In this document: in pieces, positions 14,499-21,552 of the stretch
Position numbering within the stretch: the stretch's first letter is position 1
How the letters are laid out: each line of letters starts with the position of its first letter
Source of the DNA: Bacteroidota bacterium
Lineage (GTDB): Bacteria > Bacteroidota > Bacteroidia > Flavobacteriales_F > PHOS-HE28
Direction of reading: 5' to 3'
DNA length: 21,552 nt
Assembly: GCA_023428865.1 (NCBI GenBank)
Contig: JAEYWT010000250.1
Coordinates: 1-21,552 of the forward strand
Program-made: the position numbers and the translations under genes
The notes under the pieces: generated by a model
Seen by the model: the letters and a program-made list of their open reading frames with translations, nothing else
The model's database searches: none
What the model was told of the DNA's origin: nothing

Positions 14499-16499
14499 TT
14501 ACTCCACCACCATACGCATGGTGGATACCTCACCCTGGGCTAGCGCGCGGAGCAGGTAGATGCCTTTGCCGGTGTTGGCTGGCAGTTCCATCGCAACCAT
14601 GGTATTGGTTTGCACAGCCGTTCGTTGCTCCGCCACCAGGCGGCCATCGGCGCTGATCACTTGTAGGGTCACCGGACCTTCCATGCCCACAAGTTCGACC
14701 TGGAAACGGCCATTGTTCGGGTTCGGATAGATGGACCAAGATGCAGCACCACGTTCGTTGATGCTATTGCAGATCTCCACGGTAACCGGTGCGCCGGTCA
14801 GGTCCAGCGCGGCACATACGGTGCCACCACCCTGCAACAGTTGAGCATTCACCTCAGTAGCGGGGGTCACGCCCAAGGTGACCTGTCCCAGATCCAAGGT
14901 AGCCGGATCGTAGACCAAGGTGTGGATGATGTACTGGCCAATGCTATTCACCACGAACGCTGGCGTAAGAGCGCCTTGGCGGATGACCAGATCCTGCGCG
15001 GTAGTAAGCAGGTAGAGCACCTCGAAGCCGTCTGGAACGATCATGGTCGCATCGGCTGTGGCATCCAAGGTAGCTGTACCCAGCAGACAGATCGTGCTGC
15101 TATTGGCATCCAGACCACCGGCATTGGCGGCGCAGGGCAGGCACTCATCCACTACGGTGGTGGCTCCTACAAGATCAAGGCCAGCACATACAAGGCCGCC
15201 GCCCTGCACGAGCTGTGCATTAACCGAAGCAGCGGTGGTGGAGCCGAAGACGAGTCCATTGAGGTCCAAGGTGGTGTCGTCGTATACCAACGTATGTATG
15301 GTATAAGAACCGGCGGCTGTAACGATGAAGGAAGGTGTAAATGCACCTTGAACGATGACCTGATCAACACCTGAGGTGAGGAGGTAGAGCACTAGGAACC
15401 CTTCAGGTACGACCGCATCCCCGGTGGGTGTGGCACTGATGGTGGCCTGGCCGTCGATCAAGCAAACCGATGCTGCGCTGGTGGTGAGAGTTCCCGCGCT
15501 CTCCTCACAATCGATGGTGAAGACCGTTTCCAAGCAGACGAAGAAGCCGGTGGTCACCGGGCTACCGGAATACCAATCGCTCACGCGGATGTAGTAGGTA
15601 TCACCGATCGTGAGACCCGTCAATTCCGCCACGGTCTGCACACCGAAGTTGGATCCGATGGCACAAGCGATGCTCGTAAGTGAACCACAGGCACCACTGA
15701 AGACCTGCACGTGGGCGTTGAACTGTGCGCTTGGTGCCACGGTAAGCTCATAGGCTGAGCTCGTAGCCTCGAAGGAATACCACACGCCATCGGCCACATC
15801 GCCGTTGCCGCACCCGATTCCAGTGTTACCAGCCGCCGTAGCGAAGGCCACGTTGCCCGAAACCGGTGTGCATTCTGCTGCCGAAGGCAAGGGAATGGCC
15901 CCTGCGCAAACCGCGTTCACCGGAGGTGTGGCGGTACATGCTGTTGCGGTGAAGGTGATGGTATACGGGCCAGTGGAACCCGCGCCCTGTTGCACGGGGT
16001 AGTAATAGGTACCGGCAGGCAGGTTGGGGAAAAGGATGGTATAGTTACCATCACCACAGTCGTCGCCATCGATGTTTCCTGGCGTATTGAAAACGAAATT
16101 GGTAAGCGGACAACCCACCGCCAAGGTGATCAACGCACCGGTGAAAGCTGGTGTAGTGCCGCAATATGCTACTGCGATATCCGCGCATTCCGTGGTGGTA
16201 AAGGCCTCCCACACCACCGGAACACCGAACACCGGATCCAGTGCAGCACCCGTATTGTCGCCATTCACGGAGACGGGGGTACCAACGGAAAGCGGATTCA
16301 CCACAACCCCGCTACAAGTCGCATTGGGAGCGGCTCCACCTTGGGCCTGCTCAACTACCGGACCTACTCCCACACCTGCCTGAAGGTGATCAAGAGGCGC
16401 CGCTGGCCCGGACTGGGCAACAACGCTTTGGTGGGTACCGATGGCCATGGCCACCAGGAATGGCAGGGTCTTGATGATCGCTGTGTATCGCTCTTTCAT
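14499..16499 (-). CDS. T9SS type A cargo protein with two novel-looking repeats
   Basis: The 666-residue protein starts at ATG 16499 with MKERYTAIIKTLPFLVAMAIG and a signal cleavage site near VVAQ. Residues about 58-190 and 195-325 are two Cys-containing beta-sandwich modules; GVWYSFEA and GDTYYIRVSDWY in the second recall pre-peptidase C-terminal (PPC-like) domains. Two copies of a roughly 120-residue module follow (331-453 and 454-577), each with CLxxGxAT, VPxGFxVLYLLT, GxYxIHTLVYD, TLDL, QGGGxVCAxLDLxGA and a final Cys. The end (about 585-666) is a type A T9SS sorting domain (SWSIYPNPNNGRFQVEL, GIYLLRALAQG). Homology to the next gene upstream is obvious along its whole length. It is exported by Sec then T9SS; its ligand or role is unknown. 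Confidence 0.9.
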   Translation of the reverse strand: MKERYTAIIKTLPFLVAMAIGTHQSVVAQSGPAAPLDHLQAGVGVGPVVEQAQGGAAPNATCSGVVVNPLSVGTPVSVNGDNTGAALDPVFGVPVVWEAFTTTECADIAVAYCGTTPAFTGALITLAVGCPLTNFVFNTPGNIDGDDCGDGNYTILFPNLPAGTYYYPVQQGAGSTGPYTITFTATACTATPPVNAVCAGAIPLPSAAECTPVSGNVAFATAAGNTGIGCGNGDVADGVWYSFEATSSAYELTVAPSAQFNAHVQVFSGACGSLTSIACAIGSNFGVQTVAELTGLTIGDTYYIRVSDWYSGSPVTTGFFVCLETVFTIDCEESAGTLTTSAASVCLIDGQATISATPTGDAVVPEGFLVLYLLTSGVDQVIVQGAFTPSFIVTAAGSYTIHTLVYDDTTLDLNGLVFGSTTAASVNAQLVQGGGLVCAGLDLVGATTVVDECLPCAANAGGLDANSSTICLLGTATLDATADATMIVPDGFEVLYLLTTAQDLVIRQGALTPAFVVNSIGQYIIHTLVYDPATLDLGQVTLGVTPATEVNAQLLQGGGTVCAALDLTGAPVTVEICNSINERGAASWSIYPNPNNGRFQVELVGMEGPVTLQVISADGRLVAEQRTAVQTNTMVAMELPANTGKGIYLLRALAQGEVSTMRMVVE

Positions 16500-16633
16500 G
16501 TGGGTAGTCGCTATGCGGGATCGTTGGAGAGGGAACAAAGATGTGCGGAGCGCTCATCGCCGCTTGGGTGGTGGGTCGTCGTTTATCCACACCCAGGTAG
16601 GGATCAACAAAGGCACCACACGTTCGACCCACC

Positions 16634-16672
16634 AAAAAGCCGAGGCGGTTCCGTTGAAGGACCACCTCGGCT
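16634..16672 (-). terminator. Intrinsic terminator of the 1025-residue T9SS gene
   Basis: On the minus strand an 8-bp stem (AGCCGAGG / CCTCGGCT, at 16665-16672 and 16638-16645) with further pairing inside the loop (GGTCC region) is followed by a run of five T, the complement of A 16634-16638. It begins 17 bp after the stop codon of the gene ending at 16690. Confidence 0.85.
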
Positions 16673-16689
16673 CTGAAACCGTGTTGATC

Positions 16690-19600
16690 CTATCGGACCA
16701 CCATCCGTTGGGTGGAAAGTATGCTGCCTCCCGCCGAGATCCGCACCATGTACAAGCCGGGTGCAGCCTTCGTGGAAAGGTCCACTTGGACAAGCGCTCC
16801 CTCGTGCCCCACCACGTTCTGGGAGTGTACCAGGCGCCCATCAAGCCCTGCGACTTCAATGGTCATCGAACCGCTAAGAACAGGTCCAGCGATGTTGAAA
16901 AGGCCTTCGTTCGGGCTTGGGAAGATGGACCAGCTGTTCATGGCCCGTTCCTCCAGAACACTGCATATCTCCACGCGTACATCAACTGCGTTGGATGCGA
17001 AGGCGATGCATTGGCCTGTACCGCTAATGTCCATGAGCGCCTCGCCGAACGAGGCGCCGATCAGATCACCATCGTGCGAGATACCATGCACCAAGTAGGA
17101 ACCCAGCGGAAGTGCATTGAGGTCAAGCGCGCTTCCAGCGATCACAGCCACGATCACGCTATCCGTGTCGGTGACCACGTAAGTATAGTCGACCGGGGCG
17201 CCGCTGGTGGTCGTGAATGTGATCACATCGGGATCGATATCCTGGCAGATACCCAAGAAGGTATCCCCTTGTGTGGTACTCACCGAACCACCGTTGCAGA
17301 CGTTGGACTCCACCGCTCCAGCGATACACATGTTGAATTGTCCAGGCAAGCCCACATCCACATTGGAGAAGACACGCACAAGCAGAGTCGTGTTCACGGG
17401 TACATCCAGATCCACCGGTACTGCCGGTTGGAGTTCGCAGAGTAGTTCGGTACCATCGCATGCGTTCTGCACGGAAAGGCCCCAGGAGGTCATCGTACCC
17501 GGATCCAGAATAAAGGTGATGCCCGTATTCTGGCCCGTATTGAACATGTACCACACATCCGCGTAGGTAGCATCAGGATCGCCACAACTGGGCGCCAAAG
17601 CCGTGCCTTGGGTGGCATAGGTATTATCGCCACTGATCTGGTTCACTCCGCAGTTCTCGACCAGTTGTACCTGGGCGAATTCCGGGCTACCGCAATCATC
17701 GTTCGCTGGCCGACAATCCCGTACGAAAACCGCTGCACCTGCCATGTCCAACAAGCCGCAGACATCACCGCCACCTTGCACGAGCAGGGCTTCCAAAGAG
17801 CTTAGGGAGGCGCCTTCTACAAGGGCGGAGGAAAGGTCGAGGGTGAGGCTATCGTAGATCAACTGATGTACGTAGTGCGCACCAAGTGAAGTAAGTGCGA
17901 CCGTGTTAACCGATGTGGTGTCGATGATGACCCCATCGCCGGTGGTGATGAGGTAGAGCACCGTGTTTCCTTCGGGCACATCGGCATCATTCAAGCTCCA
18001 AGTGAAAGCGGCACCGGCAGGAACGTGGCAAAGCGTGTCGTTGATGAACTCCACTGTGCCGAAAGCACCCGGGCAGCAGCGTACCACTTGCACGGCCACA
18101 CCAACGAAGTCCACATCACCACAAAGCGCACCGTTTCCGCTGATGAACGCACCGGTGACCTCATCGACAGTGGTGGTATCGAGGTTGATCGAGCTCAACG
18201 AGAACGTAAGGGTGTCGTAAACGATGGTGTGGATGGTATAGTAGCCGAGGGTGTCCACAGCGAATTCGGGTGTGGCCGAGGTGTCCAGAATGGCCCCATT
18301 CGGCATGCTCGCCAGCAGGTAGCGCACAGTGTACCCCGCTGGAACGGTGGAGTTTCCGGGCACCATAGCGATGCTTACCTCCGGTTCTTCCCAACATACT
18401 TCCGCCATCACAGGTACACCCGAAGCGGCATTGGCCAGGCAGCAATTCTCCACGGTGAACCCGGCACCGGTGATGTCCAAACTGGCGCAAATGTCACCAC
18501 CGCCTTGCACGAACAGTTCATTCAAAGATCCTACCGTTGAACCACCAATGACGATATCATCGGGATCGAAGGTGGTGGGGTCGAACACTAAAGTGCGGAT
18601 GGAGAAGCTCCCTACGAACGGAGCGTTGAAGGTGGGCTGGTCGTTGATGGCGAGCACCACTTCGGACGAGTTCACGAGCAAGAAGATGGTCTCGAACCCT
18701 TCGGGAACGATGGAGGTACCCGATGGCGTGGCCATGATCATGGTGGATGGACCTGTGTAACACACATTGGCGGCATCGGGAATGACGTTGCCTGCCGCGG
18801 CTTCACAATCGGTGTTCGCCACAGCCACCACACAAATGTCGAAGGTGCTCGTGCGCGGCACACCGGCATACCAATCCGCCACACGCAAGTAGTAGGTGTT
18901 GCCCACCACCAGACCCGTGGCGGAAAGCGTGGTGCTGGTGCCGAAGTTCTGGCCAATGGCACAGGCCAGAAGCAGCTGGCTTTCACACTCGCCCCGGAAC
19001 AAGCTGAGGTGTACATTGAACTCCGCACTCGGCTGCACGGTTATCTCGTACGAAGAGCTGACTGCTTGGAAGGAGTACCAAACACCGTCGGACACATCCC
19101 CATTGCCACAGGCCGTGCCGGTCACACCGGCCGCCGTAGCATGTTCCACCGTGCCACTCACGAAGGTGCACTCTTCATTTGAGTCCAACGGCTGTGCGTC
19201 GGAACAAAGCGCATTCGCCGGCGGTGTCACCGAACACGGAGTGGCGTTGAACACGAGTGTATAATCGCCACTGCTACCAGGTGCTTCCAAAACAGGGTAG
19301 TAGTACGTTCCTGCAGGTAGGCCGTAGAACCGGATCCCGAAGTTGCCATCGCCGCAGATATTGGGGACGATGTTCGACGCCGAGTTGAAGACCAGATTGG
19401 TGATCGGGCAACCGGTGACCAAGTATACAAGACCACCGAAGAAAACCGGACTGGTACCGCAATAGCTCACAGTGACATCAGCGCAGGAGTCGATGGAGAA
19501 TCCTTCCCACACCAAGTTGGCTACGAATACGGGATCGGTAGGTGCGTTCTGGTTGTTGCCAGACACCGAGACCGGCGTGTTCATGGGAACGGGTGTAACG

Positions 19601-19767
19601 GTAGCACCGCTGCAGGCGCCGTTCGGAGGCACACTACCCAGGAACATCGGAGACACAAGATCATCGATATCCGATCGGAAATCCGACTGGGATCGACCTA
19701 CGACCATCGACAAGATGGCTACCACGACCACAAATGGGCGCAGCGTGCTGAATTGGTTCACCGGCAT
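16690..19767 (-). CDS. T9SS type A cargo protein with three to four novel-looking repeats
   Basis: The 1025-residue protein starts at ATG 19767 with a signal peptide-like segment (MPVNQFSTLRPFVVVVAILS). Residues about 47-180 and 184-317 match the two N-terminal modules of the neighbouring 666-residue protein (GVWYSFQAVSSSYEITVQP, GNTYYLRVADWYAG). Three copies of the same 120-residue module follow at 321-442, 443-564 and 565-685. A different PPC-like domain comes next (686-820, with ANDDCGSPEF and ADVWYMFNTG), then a degenerate fourth repeat (825-935). A type A T9SS sorting domain (about 945-1025, SWSIFPSPNEGLFNIAG, APGLYMVRISAGG) ends the protein. Many paired cysteines suggest disulfides, as expected for a secreted protein. 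It is a tandem paralogue, enlarged by module gain; cell-surface adhesion or substrate binding is only a guess. Confidence 0.9.
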   Translation of the reverse strand: MPVNQFSTLRPFVVVVAILSMVVGRSQSDFRSDIDDLVSPMFLGSVPPNGACSGATVTPVPMNTPVSVSGNNQNAPTDPVFVANLVWEGFSIDSCADVTVSYCGTSPVFFGGLVYLVTGCPITNLVFNSASNIVPNICGDGNFGIRFYGLPAGTYYYPVLEAPGSSGDYTLVFNATPCSVTPPANALCSDAQPLDSNEECTFVSGTVEHATAAGVTGTACGNGDVSDGVWYSFQAVSSSYEITVQPSAEFNVHLSLFRGECESQLLLACAIGQNFGTSTTLSATGLVVGNTYYLRVADWYAGVPRTSTFDICVVAVANTDCEAAAGNVIPDAANVCYTGPSTMIMATPSGTSIVPEGFETIFLLVNSSEVVLAINDQPTFNAPFVGSFSIRTLVFDPTTFDPDDIVIGGSTVGSLNELFVQGGGDICASLDITGAGFTVENCCLANAASGVPVMAEVCWEEPEVSIAMVPGNSTVPAGYTVRYLLASMPNGAILDTSATPEFAVDTLGYYTIHTIVYDTLTFSLSSINLDTTTVDEVTGAFISGNGALCGDVDFVGVAVQVVRCCPGAFGTVEFINDTLCHVPAGAAFTWSLNDADVPEGNTVLYLITTGDGVIIDTTSVNTVALTSLGAHYVHQLIYDSLTLDLSSALVEGASLSSLEALLVQGGGDVCGLLDMAGAAVFVRDCRPANDDCGSPEFAQVQLVENCGVNQISGDNTYATQGTALAPSCGDPDATYADVWYMFNTGQNTGITFILDPGTMTSWGLSVQNACDGTELLCELQPAVPVDLDVPVNTTLLVRVFSNVDVGLPGQFNMCIAGAVESNVCNGGSVSTTQGDTFLGICQDIDPDVITFTTTSGAPVDYTYVVTDTDSVIVAVIAGSALDLNALPLGSYLVHGISHDGDLIGASFGEALMDISGTGQCIAFASNAVDVRVEICSVLEERAMNSWSIFPSPNEGLFNIAGPVLSGSMTIEVAGLDGRLVHSQNVVGHEGALVQVDLSTKAAPGLYMVRISAGGSILSTQRMVVR

Positions 19768-20070
19768 GATAGAGCTTGGAGCGATTAAGACGGTACAAAG
19801 TTCCGAGGTCACGCAGGCGATGTCACGTCTTGGAAAGCGCCCGATGTCAACAATCGGCGCTGAAAACGCCTCGATCACACGCCTATTCTGGTATTGCTGA
19901 GGATGTGAAAGATTGTTATAGAACGGGGGCTGGGCAAGTGCGATGGACCATAAGGCGGCTTGTTGGGGGTCACATTGTTACGATGGTACTGATCATTGCA
20001 GTTCGTTCGGGCTTGAAAAAACAAAGCGTCGGCTTTGCAGCCGACGCTTTGTTGAAGTTGAAGATGAGGC
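19768..20070. other. 303-bp intergenic region: terminator and leader, no gene
   Basis: This gap separates two minus-strand T9SS genes. It contains the strong terminator at 20016-20052 and an imperfect hairpin at 19836-19861 (AGCGCC-C-GAT paired with ATCGGCGCT, one bulged base). A weak -7 candidate on the minus strand (19795-19802, GAACTTTG, one mismatch to TAnnTTTG) lies about 28 bp before the ATG at 19767. Short open frames on the plus strand have no recognisable product. Confidence 0.55.
20016..20052 (-). terminator. Strong intrinsic terminator of the 432-residue T9SS gene
   Basis: ACAAAGCGTCGGCT (20021-20034) and AGCCGACGCTTTGT (20039-20052) form a perfect 14-bp stem with a 4-base loop. 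On the minus strand the stem is followed by six consecutive T (complement of A 20016-20021). It starts 18 bp beyond the stop of the gene ending at 20071. This is a textbook rho-independent terminator; the plus strand lacks a matching T-tract, so it acts on minus-strand transcripts. Confidence 0.93.
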
Positions 20071-21369
20071 TTACTCGATCACAAGACGCTGCTCGGTACG
20101 GTTACCGTTAGCGGTGATGCGAACGGTGTAGGCGCCAGGAGCCAAGGCCTGAACATCGAGTTGGTGTTTGCCATTGCTCACGAGCATGCCACGCTGGCCC
20201 ATTGCACGACGACCGGCTACATCGAACAGTTCGATCTCGCCCATGGTGGTCTCGCCCAGGTAGTTGATCGTTACCGTGTTCTTGGCTGGGTTCGGGAAGA
20301 GTGCCCATTCGCGCTCAGCCGCTTGCTCATTGATACCGATGCTGATGCCGGCTCCTTCAACCACGCAAACACCCACATCGCCAGGAATGGCCGCAGGAGC
20401 GAACCAGTGGTAGGTGCGGAAGTAGTAGGTGGTGCCTACCGTGAGACCACTGAGTTCAAGGGTTTCAGCCTCTGCACCCAAGGCGGCATCCGCACAGCCA
20501 AGTGAATTTCCACCGCAAGCATCGAAGGCTTCGAGAACAGCATCATAGATCGTATTCTCTGCACCGGAACCTGCTGCGCCGATCACACCAATGGTCATGT
20601 CCGCGTTGGTAGCAGTGAAGGAGAACCAGATATCGTCGTTGGCGTTGCCCGTGAACCCACCGCAGGTGATGCCTGGCAGGGATTCGGTAGCACCGGTTGA
20701 GCTATAGTACAGCGGATTGCAGAAGCTTCCGATGGCTACAGGGATGGCTCCGCTGCAGTTGTCGTTCGCAGGAGCGGCGAGGCTGTAAACGCAGGTGGTG
20801 AACGAGTAGTTCGTAGGTGCTGCACCGTAGGCCCAGTAGTACACACGGTAGAAGTAGGTATTGCCCACAGTGGTCGCGAGCTGGCCGATCTCACCCGTTC
20901 CTGCGGGGAAGTTCGCATCAGCACAGCCCAATGGAGCGAGATCCGAGCAGGAGCCCTCGAACACTTCGATGATCGGGTCGATACCCAAGGTATCCGGATC
21001 CGCGTCGCTGGCACCACCCATCACTTCGATGGTGGTGACCGCAGCCGTAGCGGTGAATCGGAACCAAACATCATTGGCTGTGGTTGATGTGAAACCACTG
21101 CAGGTGGATGGGTCGAGCGACTGAGTGGCGCCGTCCAAGGAAGCGGTCACCATTTGGCAGTTTCCGTTCACGGTCATGTTGATCGCGCCCGCACATTCGT
21201 CATTGGCAGGCCCTCCTCCGCGGAGGTTCGTGACCCAATCCGTGTTGCGGTGCATTCCCTTGAACTCAGCAGCCGGTGTAGGCACTCCGTTCGGGGTTTT
21301 GGTCGATTGAGCGTCGGCGCTCGTTGTGAGCAACATGCCCACTGCAGATAGAATGTACAGGTGTTTCAT
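20071..21369 (-). CDS. T9SS type A cargo protein with two PPC-like domains
   Basis: The 432-residue protein starts at ATG 21369 with a clean signal peptide (MKHLYILSAVGMLLTTSADA). It has two homologous beta-sandwich modules, about 54-195 and 199-337. Each starts PANDxCxGAI, has a C-GF-T/G motif, then NDVWFRFTAT or DDIWFSFTAT, a FEGSC/FDACGG turn, and ends with TYFYRVYYW or TYYFRTYHW. They resemble pre-peptidase C-terminal domains. The end (about 353-432: REWALFPNPAKNTVTINY, LFDVAGRRA, LAPGAYTVRITANG) is a type A T9SS sorting domain. A longer frame from 21417 was rejected because it would run upstream of the putative promoter and lose the signal peptide. It lacks the 120-residue module of its two downstream neighbours. 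Function unknown; secreted or surface-attached. Confidence 0.9.
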   Translation of the reverse strand: MKHLYILSAVGMLLTTSADAQSTKTPNGVPTPAAEFKGMHRNTDWVTNLRGGGPANDECAGAINMTVNGNCQMVTASLDGATQSLDPSTCSGFTSTTANDVWFRFTATAAVTTIEVMGGASDADPDTLGIDPIIEVFEGSCSDLAPLGCADANFPAGTGEIGQLATTVGNTYFYRVYYWAYGAAPTNYSFTTCVYSLAAPANDNCSGAIPVAIGSFCNPLYYSSTGATESLPGITCGGFTGNANDDIWFSFTATNADMTIGVIGAAGSGAENTIYDAVLEAFDACGGNSLGCADAALGAEAETLELSGLTVGTTYYFRTYHWFAPAAIPGDVGVCVVEGAGISIGINEQAAEREWALFPNPAKNTVTINYLGETTMGEIELFDVAGRRAMGQRGMLVSNGKHQLDVQALAPGAYTVRITANGNRTEQRLVIE

Positions 21370-21404
21370 GCGGTTCTGGTAAGGCCAAATGGACCTTTCT
21401 GCCC

Positions 21405-21412
21405 CAAACATA
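21405..21412 (-). promoter_or_regulatory. Putative -7 box of the 432-residue T9SS gene
   Basis: Read on the minus strand this is TATGTTTG, a full match to the Bacteroidota -7 consensus TAnnTTTG, 35 bp upstream of the ATG at 21369. The predicted leader is about 30 nt. No clear -33 TTG is seen at the usual spacing. Confidence 0.55.
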
Positions 21413-21552
21413 GCCATTCGTGGACAGATCTTCGCATATGTAGGACCATAGCGGCATTGCGCTTACGGTGTTCTCCGACCCATGGCCATGGAAAGCAAGC
21501 ATGTGGGTCACCGGCTTCCCGACCGAGGACGAACCGTTAGGCTCTGCCTTCA
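21413..21552. other. Terminal stretch without an assigned gene
   Basis: From the promoter of the minus-strand T9SS gene to the window edge no complete gene can be supported. The plus frame from about 21462 to the end is open and reads plausibly as protein (ending GFPTEDEPLGSAF), but it has no convincing ATG start or RBS and is cut by the window edge. It might be the 5' part of a neighbouring gene. Confidence 0.3.

Noticed and set aside
21370..21417. Upstream start of the 432-residue T9SS protein at 21417
   Set aside because: It would bury the signal peptide behind 16 residues and lies upstream of the TATGTTTG -7 box.

Overview
The window is a G+C-rich piece of a Bacteroidota chromosome, most likely from an uncultured Flavobacteriales-type lineage. 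The pointers are three proteins with type IX secretion system (T9SS) type A C-terminal sorting domains, one giant protein with the type B 'gliding-motility' C-terminal domain, a DUF2480 gene (essentially a Bacteroidota family), the long Bacteroidota form of amidophosphoribosyltransferase, and upstream motifs matching the Bacteroidota -7 box TAnnTTTG. No tRNA, rRNA, CRISPR array, insertion sequence or phage gene is visible.

Layout. (1) 1-4124, plus strand: the distal part of a suf iron-sulfur assembly operon, sufC (3' end only), sufD, sufS, sufE, a SufT-like DUF59 gene and a DUF2480 gene. sufD/sufS/sufE/sufT are translationally coupled by 4-base GTGA/ATGA overlaps. (2) 4230-6338, plus: a secreted zincin-like metalloprotease with an EF-hand-like loop and a beta-helix-like tail. 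(3) 6332-8233, minus: a long-form PurF-like amidophosphoribosyltransferase, overlapping the protease gene tail to tail. (4) 8427-12296, plus: a 1289-residue secreted protein with DUF7948-like, SBBP-like beta-propeller, PKD and five Ig-like repeats and a type B T9SS C-terminus. (5) 13874-12313, minus: 3-hydroxyanthranilate 3,4-dioxygenase and ACMS decarboxylase, consecutive steps of tryptophan/kynurenine degradation, 8 bp apart. (6) 21369-13924, minus: a small exported carboxypeptidase-regulatory-like protein and three T9SS cargo proteins. Two of the cargo proteins (14499-16499 and 16690-19767) are clear tandem paralogues sharing an N-terminal region and a roughly 120-residue repeated module that I cannot assign to a named family. 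Intrinsic terminators follow two of these genes.

The most unusual signal is the density of short repeat elements in and around the suf operon. Two repeats with an 8-bp period lie between genes (137-168 and 3541-3582). The second has a close copy inside sufS (2019-2060), where it encodes a stretch that does not resemble the usual SufS sequence. A separate palindrome-bearing segment appears to make a second in-frame insertion in sufS (about 1868-1905). A perfect 8-bp-stem palindrome supplies the last residues and stop of the DUF2480 gene. Together these look like small mobile or expanding repeats invading a housekeeping operon, including its coding sequence. The second notable signal is the repeated module of the two cell-surface paralogues.
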